From: Candidatus Sulfotelmatobacter sp. | Lineage (GTDB): Bacteria; Acidobacteriota; Terriglobia; Terriglobales; SbA1 | Assembly (NCBI GenBank): GCA_030151135.1 | Contig: JASLEQ010000071.1 | Location: 1-6,598, forward strand | Direction: 5' to 3' | Length of the DNA: 6,598 bases | Shown: positions 1 through 5,665 of the stretch, piece after piece | Layout of the letters: each line of letters begins with the position of its first letter | Position numbering within the stretch: position 1 is the stretch's first letter | Position numbers and translations under genes: made by a program | Notes under the pieces: generated by a model | What the model was told of the DNA's origin: nothing | The model's database searches: none | The model's input: the letters and a program-made list of their open reading frames with translations, nothing else

Positions 1-1143
1 GTGATCTCACTGGGCAAGGCCGGACATACGATGGTCGAGGCTCTGAGTGAGGAAGTGGGCGCGTCACTCCAAGGTATCGTTGCGAGTTCGGTCCAACCAA
101 ACTTTCAAATTCCCGGATTTCGTTATTTTCACGGCGGACATCCGACGCCAAATGCGGAGTCGATGCAAGCGGCGACCGCGATACTCCGTGCGGTAGAAGC
201 GCAGCCTGCTTCCGCTCTCGTGCTGTTCCTGATCAGCGGAGGAGGGTCGTCGATTGTCGAGAAGCCCATTGATGAGGAAATATCCCTTGACGACCTGGTT
301 GCGACTTATCGCGTGCTTGTCCATTCCGGAGCGCCGATTGCCGAAATCAATGCGGTACGCAAACATGTCTCTGCGGTGAAAGGCGGCCGGCTCGCACAGG
401 CAGCCTTTCCTGCGCAGCAGGTCTCACTACTTGTTTCCGACGTGCCGGATAGCACGCCCGATGCGTTAGCTTCCGGGCCGACGACTCCAGATTCGACGAG
501 CGTAGAGGATTGCTACCGGATCGCAGAGAAGTACGACATGTTGAAACAATTTCCGCACTCCACACGCGAACTGTTCGAGCGGCATGCGCTGGAGGAGACG
601 CCGAAGTCGGATGATCCCATATTTCACAAGTCCCGCTGGTGGACGATTCTGTCGAACCAGAGTGCGATCGAGGAAGCGAGCGTGGCTGCCGAGAGAGCTG
701 GATTCATCGTGCACGTCGACAACTCGTGCGATGACTGGGACTACGAGAAAGCGGCAGACTATCTGCTGACCAAAGTTCGCGAGGTACGAAAGCAATTCTC
801 TCCGGTGTGCCTGGTTTCCGGCGGCGAAGTCACAGTGAAAGTGACGGATGGGGGCGTTGGGGGACGCAATCAGCAATTCGCGCTGGCTTGCGCGGAGAAG
901 ATTGCTGGCGAGAACATCACTGTGCTCAGCGCAGGAACAGATGGAATCGACGGGAACAGTTCTGCAGCGGGAGCTGTGGTCGATGGAAGCACGGTTGAGA
1001 GAGCACGCGCACGAGGCTTGGATTCGAAAACGGCCCTGGCCAAGTTTGACGGGTATCCGTTCTTTTCGGCGCTTGGCGACCTAGTTGAGACCGGACCGAC
1101 CGGAAACAACCTTCGTGATCTCAGAATTCTGCTGGCGTTCTGA
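1..1143 (+). CDS. Glycerate 2-kinase (GckA/TtuD type, MOFRL domain), 5'-truncated by window edge
   Basis: The product probably phosphorylates D-glycerate with ATP to 2-phosphoglycerate in the cytoplasm, feeding glyoxylate- or serine-derived glycerate into glycolysis. Numbering from base 1, family motifs appear in order: a GKA segment at residues 5-7, GGHPTP (45-50), a glycine-rich SGGGSS (79-84), a KHVSAVKGGRLA segment (121-132), SDV (146-148), ASGPT (157-161), then the C-terminal MOFRL domain with SGGE (273-276), GGRNQ (287-291), GTDGIDG (312-318) and TGPTGNN (364-370). The GTG at base 1 is not the true start: it encodes the beta strand leading into the GKA motif, which family members place roughly 50-70 residues from the N-terminus (family length about 420-450; 380 seen). 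The stop is TGA. The family assignment is firm; glycerate as substrate is inferred from the family. Confidence 0.93.
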   Translation: MISLGKAGHTMVEALSEEVGASLQGIVASSVQPNFQIPGFRYFHGGHPTPNAESMQAATAILRAVEAQPASALVLFLISGGGSSIVEKPIDEEISLDDLVATYRVLVHSGAPIAEINAVRKHVSAVKGGRLAQAAFPAQQVSLLVSDVPDSTPDALASGPTTPDSTSVEDCYRIAEKYDMLKQFPHSTRELFERHALEETPKSDDPIFHKSRWWTILSNQSAIEEASVAAERAGFIVHVDNSCDDWDYEKAADYLLTKVREVRKQFSPVCLVSGGEVTVKVTDGGVGGRNQQFALACAEKIAGENITVLSAGTDGIDGNSSAAGAVVDGSTVERARARGLDSKTALAKFDGYPFFSALGDLVETGPTGNNLRDLRILLAF

Positions 1144-1159
1144 TCAGGAAGCAAATGGC

Positions 1160-1198
1160 AAGGACCTATGCAGATGTCGGCAAACTGCATAGGCCCTT
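1160..1198. terminator. Long imperfect hairpin just after the glycerate kinase stop
   Basis: Arms AAGGaCCTATGCAG (1160-1173) and CTGCATAGGcCCTT (1185-1198) pair at 13 of 14 positions, with an A/C mismatch and an 11-nt loop. The inner 9 bp (1165-1173 with 1185-1193) are perfect. It starts 16 nt after the kinase stop, in the gap between convergent genes, so it may end or protect transcripts from either side. No T-run follows on either strand, so it is not a textbook intrinsic terminator. Confidence 0.5.
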
Positions 1199-1205
1199 CG
1201 CGTTG

Positions 1206-1223
1206 CTCAGGAACAAGCCTGAG
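1206..1223. repeat. Short inverted repeat in the convergent gap
   Basis: CTCAGG (1206-1211) and CCTGAG (1218-1223) form a 6-bp perfect stem with a 6-nt loop, 7 nt beyond the larger hairpin at 1160-1198. Together they could form a tandem 3'-end structure for the two converging genes. A 6-bp match alone could be chance. Confidence 0.3.
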
Positions 1224-1260
1224 TGATGACTGGATCCACAGAAGACTGTTACGCGCAACT

Positions 1261-1737
1261 CTATGCAGTCTTCTGCATGTGGGCCATCGCTTCATCCATG
1301 CTGCGCTTCATTTCGTCCCCAGACATGTCTTTGACGTGGGTTGCGATCGACCACTTGTGGCCGAAGGGGTCTTTTAATTTGCCATAGCGGTCGCCCCAGA
1401 ATTGATCTGAGACCGGCATCTCAGTCTGCGCTCCTGCTTTGACGGCACGAGCGAAGGCCTCATCCACGTTATTCACGTAGATATGAAGTCCGCTGCTGCT
1501 GTTTCCTACGGATTCGGGAGCCAAGGAACCGAACTCCGGAAATTCATCGGCGAGCATGATGATGGAGTCACCGATTTGCAGTTCCGCATGCATGACTTTG
1601 CCATCGGGACCTTTCATGACTCCGCGGTCTTTCGCGCCGAATGCCTCTTTATAAAACTCAATTGCCTTCGCGGCGTTTCGAACCGTGAGGTACGGTGTGA
1701 GCGTGTGATATCCGTCGGGAATTGGTTTCACTGCCAT
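1261..1737 (-). CDS. VOC-family (glyoxalase/bleomycin-resistance fold), PhnB-like protein
   Basis: A 158-residue cytoplasmic protein of the vicinal oxygen chelate superfamily, PhnB-like group. Visible hallmarks are the first beta-alpha unit with PYLTVRNAAKAIEFYKEAFGA (residues 15-35), HAELQIGDSIIMLADE (50-65), the start of the second repeat LHIYVNNVDEAF (84-95), and the very conserved FWGDRYGKLKDPFGHKWS (113-130). Such proteins usually dimerise, and most have no assigned substrate; a true glyoxalase I or antibiotic-resistance role is not supported. The start at ATG 1735-1737 is chosen because AGGAGG lies 4 nt upstream and family members begin with a similar KPIPxGYHT segment. An in-frame ATG at 1812 would add 25 residues without family resemblance. 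The gene lies 121 bp downstream of the MBL-fold gene on the same strand, so co-transcription is possible. The stop is TAG. Confidence 0.92.
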   Translation of the reverse strand: MAVKPIPDGYHTLTPYLTVRNAAKAIEFYKEAFGAKDRGVMKGPDGKVMHAELQIGDSIIMLADEFPEFGSLAPESVGNSSSGLHIYVNNVDEAFARAVKAGAQTEMPVSDQFWGDRYGKLKDPFGHKWSIATHVKDMSGDEMKRSMDEAMAHMQKTA

Positions 1738-1741
1738 AAGG

Positions 1742-1747
1742 CCTCCT
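1742..1747 (-). promoter_or_regulatory. Ribosome binding site of the VOC gene
   Basis: On the - strand AGGAGG stands 4 nt before the ATG at 1735-1737. It matches the anti-Shine-Dalgarno consensus and decides this start over the upstream in-frame ATG at 1812. The spacing is slightly short. Confidence 0.8.
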
Positions 1748-1793
1748 GAAAGTAGAGTGTTTTCGGGCAGTCTACACCCGTTCGCGGGAAGGA

Positions 1794-1825
1794 ATTGTAA
1801 AAGGAAAAACAAAAAGGGATTTTAC
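1794..1825 (-). other. Pyrimidine-rich tract between MBL and VOC genes, with a -10-like element
   Basis: Read on the - strand this is a T-rich tract (runs of five T around a single G, then CCTTTT) flanked by a 6-bp inverted repeat: GTAAAA at 1797-1802 and TTTTAC at 1820-1825 on +. It lies 34 nt past the MBL stop, so it could help end that transcript. It also ends in TACAAT (- strand, complement of 1794-1799), a 5/6 match to a sigma70 -10, but I see no matching -35. Whether it terminates, initiates or does neither cannot be settled from sequence. Confidence 0.3.
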
Positions 1826-1858
1826 TGCGGTGAGGTACGAGCTCCACAGGGAAACGCC

Positions 1859-2755
1859 CTAGAAGAACCGCGTCACGCCTTCTTCCAGGACAACGACCCG
1901 GTCTTTAATTCCGGCCGCGCTGGCTTCCTGATCGAGCAGTTGGAGCGGCTCATCGACGGGCTCATGGGAGAGGCGGAAGGTGCCGTAGTGCATCGGGACC
2001 ATCCAGCGGGCATTCAGGTCAAGGAAGGCCCGGGTCGCATCCGCGGGATTGGTGTGAACGTTGCGATATTGCGGGGGGTCGTATGCACCGATGGGCAGAA
2101 GAGCGAGTTCTGGAGACAACCGGCGGCCGATTTCGGCGAATCCGTTGAAATAGGCGGTATCACCCGCGTGGTATACGGAGTGCTTTCCGGTTTTGAGGAC
2201 GAATCCTCCATAACCTCTTTGCGAATCTTTGAGAATGCGAGCGCCCCAGTGCCGCGAGGGGACGTGGGTGATGGTCAAGTTGCCGTGACGGGAGTTCTTC
2301 CACCAGTCGAGTTCGATGATTTCGGAGAAACCGAGATCGGAAACAAGATCAGAAACGTGAGTAGGGATAACAATGGCCGGGGCGACGCCGCGCGTGCGCA
2401 GATTATTCTGCACGATGGCGCGAAGCGAAGGCCGATGCAGGTGATCGAAATGAGCGTGCGAAACCAGGACAAGATCGATTGGCGGAAGGTCGGCAATCCG
2501 CAATCCGGGACGACGCAGCCGCTTTAACACAAAAAGCCAGCGGGCAAAATTGGGATCAATCAGGACTGTCTTACCGCCCATCTGCAGGAAGAAGCTGGCA
2601 TGTCCGATGAAGGTGACGCCGAGTTCTCCATTACTAGCGAGGCGAGGCTTGTACGTTTGACCGGAGCGCGGGGTGACAGCAGAGTGGCGCAGCAGACGTC
2701 CGAACTGGGTCGCACGCTTGCGAAGGGCCGGATTACGGAGCGTTTGCTTGATCAT
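1859..2755 (-). CDS. MBL-fold metallo-hydrolase, NAPE-PLD/UlaG-like
   Basis: A 298-residue metallo-beta-lactamase-fold hydrolase with an intact two-metal site. The sequence shows GHASFFLQ (51-58), LIDPNF (65-70), the HxHxDH motif as SHAHFDH (99-105; ligands H100, H102, D104, H105), H169 in PSRHW, D199 in HAGDT, and H256 in MHYGTF. PIGAYDP (221-227) and the MHYGTF segment resemble N-acyl-phosphatidylethanolamine phospholipase D and related bacterial hydrolases more than class B beta-lactamases. The substrate is unknown: phosphodiester or lactone hydrolysis is the family range. There is no signal peptide, though the first 30 residues are rich in Arg and Lys. No ATG, GTG or TTG lies between the upstream in-frame stop (2789-2791) and the ATG at 2753-2755, so this start is the most upstream possible; its RBS (GCGGG) is weak and directly adjacent. 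The stop is TAG. Confidence 0.9.
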   Translation of the reverse strand: MIKQTLRNPALRKRATQFGRLLRHSAVTPRSGQTYKPRLASNGELGVTFIGHASFFLQMGGKTVLIDPNFARWLFVLKRLRRPGLRIADLPPIDLVLVSHAHFDHLHRPSLRAIVQNNLRTRGVAPAIVIPTHVSDLVSDLGFSEIIELDWWKNSRHGNLTITHVPSRHWGARILKDSQRGYGGFVLKTGKHSVYHAGDTAYFNGFAEIGRRLSPELALLPIGAYDPPQYRNVHTNPADATRAFLDLNARWMVPMHYGTFRLSHEPVDEPLQLLDQEASAAGIKDRVVVLEEGVTRFF

Positions 2756-2948
2756 CCCGCTACAGAGTCTGGAGGAGTTACGGTGTCGTCAACCAGCAGG
2801 CGAACGAATAAGTGCTAAAAGAACTCCCAAGATTTTAGATGAGTATTGGTGGACCCGTGCTGCTTTTTACTTTCCTTGACAGTACGAGGGTAACGGATCA
2901 GGAAACAGCGTGCGAATCGGGAGCCCTGCGTCGGAAGTCTTTCGAAGA
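2756..2948. other. Upstream region of the MBL gene, no gene seen
   Basis: This stretch, with the hairpin at 2949-2980, separates the MBL gene from the sialidase-like gene. I find no coding region here that looks real. On - there is a TAAAAT element (a 5/6 -10 match) in a short A/T-rich patch around 2832-2842, but no -35 at a proper distance, so the MBL promoter is not identified. Confidence 0.4.
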
Positions 2949-2980
2949 AGAGCCGCCATTGAATGTCGCGTGGCGGCTCT
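2949..2980 (-). terminator. Terminator-like hairpin after the sialidase-like gene
   Basis: Perfect 10-bp arms AGAGCCGCCA (2949-2958) and TGGCGGCTCT (2971-2980) enclose a 12-nt loop, starting 11 nt past the sialidase-like stop. On the - strand the stem runs into TCTTCG, giving a short, interrupted T-rich tail. It is GC-rich and well placed as an intrinsic terminator, or at least a 3'-end stabilising hairpin. The + strand side lacks a T tail, so the - direction is favoured. Confidence 0.68.
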
Positions 2981-2991
2981 CGTCCAGTGGT

Positions 2992-4521
2992 TTATTCGGA
3001 TTCCGCAGTGGTGATCCAGCGGGTGCGGGGAATTTCGCGATGTCCCTCATCATCGTAGAAAAATTTCATTGGATGATCGGAATGAGCGTTCGGTACAGGA
3101 CGGTCATTGACGGAACTGAATCGAGGAGCGTCGTAAGAAACGGGCAGAGGATTCCGCGTGGTGTACGTCGCTTCGTTGAGAGTCGATCCACTGGGAGGCA
3201 GCGCGCCAATGAAAACGCCGTATGGATTGCCGTTCGAATACGTGACACCGATGTAATCGGCAACCATTGGCCCGTTGTCGGAGACGGGAAGCCAGCTGAC
3301 ACTCATGGGGCCGCCGAGCTTGGCTCCGGCCGTCCAGGTTGCACCGCCGTCGGTGGACGTGGTGAATCCGACATTCAACTGACACGTGGTGATGGTGCAA
3401 TTCGTGTTCGAGTAATAGTAGTAGACGATGGTGACGTGGGCGCTGGCACCGGAAGTCGCGGGGTCGGCGCCGATGCCGGGAAGGAAGTGATCGACGGTGC
3501 TGGTAGTAGCGTCGATCGGGATGCGAGTTACGGCGCTCCATGTAGTGCCATTCGACGAAGTACTCATGACGATGTCGTTGGCGGAACAGCCGCCGCGGAA
3601 CCGGCAATCGGCCCACACGACGTAGACATTGCCGGCGCCATCGATGGAGGCGGAAGGCAGATCGGGATTGCGAATGCCGGCGGCATCGAAATGGCTATCG
3701 ATGGAAGCAATGGCCTGGCTGCGTCCCCAACTGGTTCCTCCGTTGGTTGAACTGAATACGTCGATACCTCCGCCCTCGAAGGGAACAATGACGGTGCCAT
3801 TGGGTTGGACGACGGGTTCGCCGCCGAGTCCGCCGGCGTGATCGGAGGAGGCGAGGCCGGGTCCCCAGGTCTGGCCGCCATCTTTGGAGACGCTCATCAG
3901 GACATCACCGGTGCCGAAGGCCTGGTCCCACTCGGTATAGCAGTTGCCGTAGTAGGGGCTGGTGGGAGTGTTGTCGCAGACGGTCCAATTCTTATCGTCG
4001 AGATGTGTTTTATCGATGATGACGGGATTGCTCCAGTGAAGTCCGTCGGCGGAGCGACTGACGGCGACATCGCCGATGAGGCCGGAATTCTCGTTCAGGC
4101 CGGCGAGCGGAAGTGTGGAGATGAGCCAGACTGCGTGTTTGGCGTCGTAGGCGACTGCGGGATCGGCGGCGGCGCCGTATGGTCCGTTCTTGTAATTCTT
4201 GGTGAGAGCAGGGAGCAGGCCGTAATGCCAGGTCTTTCCGCCGTCGGTGGAAGTGGAAAAGCCGATGTCACCGCTGCCCCATCCGATGGAACCGGGCCGG
4301 CGGGCAACGTGGAAGGCTGAGACGATGGTGTTGCCCCAGGCGAGCATGTGAGGTTCAACTTCGGTCCGATGATCGCTGTCAGAGTTGGTAAGCGTGTCGA
4401 CGCTGATTCGTACGGGGCCATTCTGAGCGAAAGCGGGCGAGACGAGGGGAAGGGCGAGGGCTAACAAGGCGCCGCAAACGATTCGAATGGGGCGAAAGAT
4501 GGTCGGCAAAAAAACTTTCAT
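2992..4521 (-). CDS. Secreted Asp-box (BNR) repeat protein, sialidase-superfamily beta-propeller
   Basis: A 509-residue exported protein, probably a six-bladed beta-propeller of the sialidase superfamily. The N-terminus is a Sec signal peptide: basic residues to R13, a hydrophobic stretch I14-V27, then AFA at 30-32 before QNG, a likely signal peptidase I site. Six Asp-box motifs (SxDxGxTW-like) follow at about 91-98, 157-163, 212-219, 258-265, 322-328 and 389-396; the second and fifth lack one residue. The mature part has six cysteines in three close pairs (C182/C194, C306/C312, C375/C380), which suits disulfides outside the cytoplasm. I see no FRIP motif and cannot assign the arginine triad, so exo-sialidase activity is unproven; glycan binding or another hydrolase role is equally possible. 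The start at 4519-4521 has AAGGA 9 nt upstream and gives the signal peptide; the in-frame ATG at 4609-4611 lies between the -10 and -35 of its own promoter. The stop is TAA. Confidence 0.87.
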   Translation of the reverse strand: MKVFLPTIFRPIRIVCGALLALALPLVSPAFAQNGPVRISVDTLTNSDSDHRTEVEPHMLAWGNTIVSAFHVARRPGSIGWGSGDIGFSTSTDGGKTWHYGLLPALTKNYKNGPYGAAADPAVAYDAKHAVWLISTLPLAGLNENSGLIGDVAVSRSADGLHWSNPVIIDKTHLDDKNWTVCDNTPTSPYYGNCYTEWDQAFGTGDVLMSVSKDGGQTWGPGLASSDHAGGLGGEPVVQPNGTVIVPFEGGGIDVFSSTNGGTSWGRSQAIASIDSHFDAAGIRNPDLPSASIDGAGNVYVVWADCRFRGGCSANDIVMSTSSNGTTWSAVTRIPIDATTSTVDHFLPGIGADPATSGASAHVTIVYYYYSNTNCTITTCQLNVGFTTSTDGGATWTAGAKLGGPMSVSWLPVSDNGPMVADYIGVTYSNGNPYGVFIGALPPSGSTLNEATYTTRNPLPVSYDAPRFSSVNDRPVPNAHSDHPMKFFYDDEGHREIPRTRWITTAESE

Positions 4522-4530
4522 CGGGAAATA

Positions 4531-4535
4531 TCCTT
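4531..4535 (-). promoter_or_regulatory. Ribosome binding site of the sialidase-like gene
   Basis: AAGGA on the - strand stands 9 nt before the ATG at 4519-4521. It supports this start over the ATG 90 nt upstream. Confidence 0.7.
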
Positions 4536-4593
4536 GGGGTGAGGAGTCAATTGGCTGCAGGGGACGATCCAGCGAACCGTGGACCGCAAGTCG

Positions 4594-4618
4594 TCCCGCA
4601 CTATATCGCATAGCGGGA
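4594..4618. promoter_or_regulatory. Dyad-symmetric candidate operator over the sialidase-gene -10
   Basis: TCCCGC (4594-4599) and GCGGGA (4613-4618) form a perfect 6-bp inverted repeat with a 13-nt spacer. Nested inside is a second dyad, CTAT (4601-4604) and ATAG (4610-4613). The whole element covers the -10 box and probable start of the - strand promoter, a position suited to a repressor. It could also fold as a hairpin near the 5' end of the transcript. The regulator is unknown. Confidence 0.4.
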
Positions 4619-4628
4619 GGGCTGTCGA
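4600..4628 (-). promoter_or_regulatory. Sigma70-type promoter of the sialidase-like gene
   Basis: On the - strand, TCGACA (complement of 4623-4628; 5/6 to TTGACA) is followed after exactly 17 nt by TATAGT (complement of 4600-4605; 5/6 to TATAAT). Transcription would begin near 4593 and leave a leader of about 70 nt before the RBS and ATG. Confidence 0.6.
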
Positions 4629-4646
4629 TGTGAAGAGATTTTCACA
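4629..4646. promoter_or_regulatory. Perfect palindromic candidate regulator site between divergent promoters
   Basis: TGTGAA (4629-4634) and TTCACA (4641-4646) are perfect inverted half-sites around a 6-nt centre. It abuts the - strand -35 box and is centred about 45 bp upstream of the predicted sialidase-like start, and about 88 bp upstream of the divergent gene's predicted start. The half-site resembles the TGTGA of CRP-family sites, but TGTGA-N8-TCACA is two bases wider than the CRP N6 spacing, so another dimeric regulator is more likely. Confidence 0.45.
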
Positions 4647-4688
4647 GTGGCAGCGGGGAAAGTTGTGAGGATTTTCGCGGGCGATTGC

Positions 4689-4718
4689 TTGACCTGAATT
4701 GGGAGTGTCATATCTAAT
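4689..4718 (+). promoter_or_regulatory. Sigma70-type promoter of the beta-hydroxyacid dehydrogenase gene
   Basis: TTGACC (4689-4694; 5/6 to consensus) is followed after 18 nt by TCTAAT (4713-4718; 5/6). Transcription would begin near 4725, about 35 nt before the ATG, just ahead of the RBS AAGGAG at 4746-4751. Confidence 0.58.
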
Positions 4719-4745
4719 CCGAGAAAGCCCGCTACTGGGGACATC

Positions 4746-4751
4746 AAGGAG
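4746..4751 (+). promoter_or_regulatory. Ribosome binding site of the beta-hydroxyacid dehydrogenase gene
   Basis: AAGGAG, 8 nt before the ATG at 4760, is near-consensus in both sequence and spacing. Confidence 0.85.
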
Positions 4752-4759
4752 ATCTCCGC

Positions 4760-5641
4760 ATGAAAGTTGCGTTTCTGGGGTTGGGAATTATGGGTCAATC
4801 GATGGCCACGAACCTGGCGAAGGCCGGCCATGAAGTGACGGTATGGAACCGGACTCCGGGAAAGATGGTGGAAGGCGCAGCGATTGCGCCGACGCCCGCA
4901 GCGGCCGCCCAAGGCGCGGAAGTAGTGTGGCTTTGCGTTTCGGATACGGATGCGGTGGAGCAAGTCATTTTCGGAAGCGATGGCGCCGTGTCGTCGTTGG
5001 CCGCGGGAGCGGTAATCGCGGACTCGAGCACGATTTCCCCTTCGGCTACGATCAAGTTTGCGGAGCGGGTTGGCGCGAAGGGAGTGACGTGGGTTGATGC
5101 GCCGATGACGGGCTCGAAAATTGGGGCGCGTGATGGGACGCTCGTGTTCATTGTGGGCGGGGCGGAGGACCAGGTAGAACGTCTGAAGCCGCTGTTTGCG
5201 GCGATGGGAAAGAAGATCTTCCGCATGGGCGATACCGGAAAAGGCCAGGCGACGAAACTGGCGATGAACCTGCAGATCGCGATGATCTATGAAGGATTTG
5301 CAGAAGCTTTGACGTTAGCCACAAAACTTGGCGTCGACACCCAACAATTGGTTTCGTTGATTGAAGCGACCATGGTCCGCTCGGGAGTGGTGGAGTACAA
5401 GGCGCCGTTCGTTTTGCAGCGTGACTTTACGCCAAACTTTCCGCTACGGCTGATGCATAAAGATATCCGGCTGACGCTGGAGGCCGCGAAAGAAGCCCGG
5501 GTAAAACTGCCGGGTTTGGAGACGGTCGAGGAAGTGTACGAAATGGCGACCGAAGACGGCCACAAGGATCTGGATTACGCCGCGACCCTGACGCTGCTGG
5601 AGAAATGGGCCGGAGTGCAGGTGAAAGGCGAAGCAGCGTAG
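4760..5641 (+). CDS. NAD(P)-dependent beta-hydroxyacid dehydrogenase (HIBADH/GLYR family)
   Basis: A 293-residue oxidoreductase of the 3-hydroxyisobutyrate dehydrogenase superfamily, at the family's normal length. The N-terminal Rossmann fold starts directly with GLGIMG (7-12); N30-R31-T32 after the second strand points to NADP(H) preference. The substrate motif is DAPMTGSKIGARDGTL (113-128), the catalytic lysine is K166 in GKGQATKLAMN (160-170) with N170, and MHKD (232-235) lies in the C-terminal helical domain. The GSK form of the substrate motif, where 3-hydroxyisobutyrate dehydrogenases usually have SGG, resembles the GLYR group that reduces glyoxylate or succinic semialdehyde to the hydroxyacid. 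Tartronate semialdehyde reductase is a further option. The exact substrate is not decided. AAGGAG lies 8 nt upstream of the ATG, so the start is secure. The gene diverges from the sialidase-like gene and ends 24 bp from the convergent dehydratase stop. Confidence 0.93.
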   Translation: MKVAFLGLGIMGQSMATNLAKAGHEVTVWNRTPGKMVEGAAIAPTPAAAAQGAEVVWLCVSDTDAVEQVIFGSDGAVSSLAAGAVIADSSTISPSATIKFAERVGAKGVTWVDAPMTGSKIGARDGTLVFIVGGAEDQVERLKPLFAAMGKKIFRMGDTGKGQATKLAMNLQIAMIYEGFAEALTLATKLGVDTQQLVSLIEATMVRSGVVEYKAPFVLQRDFTPNFPLRLMHKDIRLTLEAAKEARVKLPGLETVEEVYEMATEDGHKDLDYAATLTLLEKWAGVQVKGEAA

Positions 5642-5665
5642 AGCAGGTTCCGCGATAGCAACCCA

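Noticed and set aside
1..3. GTG at base 1 as the start of glycerate kinase
   Set aside because: It encodes an interior residue just before the GKA motif, which is normally preceded by about 50-70 residues, and no upstream sequence is available to show an RBS.
1777..1788. CCCG-TTCG-CGGG mini-hairpin upstream of the VOC RBS
   Set aside because: Only a 4-bp stem, with the closing pair reversed relative to a stable C(UUCG)G tetraloop, and no T tail; likely chance.
1738..1812. 25-residue N-terminal extension of the VOC protein from ATG 1812
   Set aside because: The added residues do not resemble the family, and AGGAGG directly precedes the internal ATG at 1735-1737.
2876..2881. Perfect TTGACA -35 box on +
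   Set aside because: No acceptable -10 follows at 16-19 nt, and no + strand gene lies downstream.
2839..3750. Long open frame on + (303 codons), mostly antisense to the sialidase-like gene
   Set aside because: Its composition (many Gly, Asp, Val, Arg, no domain) is typical of a shadow frame opposite a GC-rich gene, and it has no RBS or family resemblance.
3805..4320. Open frame on + (171 codons) antisense to the sialidase-like gene
   Set aside because: A Gly/Ala/Val-rich shadow frame lying wholly inside a gene with six clear Asp boxes.
4522..4611. 30-residue N-terminal extension of the sialidase-like protein from ATG 4611
   Set aside because: That ATG lies within the predicted promoter, and the extension would bury the signal peptide.
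4629..4646. Canonical CRP/FNR binding site
   Set aside because: The TGTGA and TCACA half-sites are 8 nt apart, where CRP sites have 6; FNR needs TTGAT half-sites. Retained only as an unassigned palindrome.
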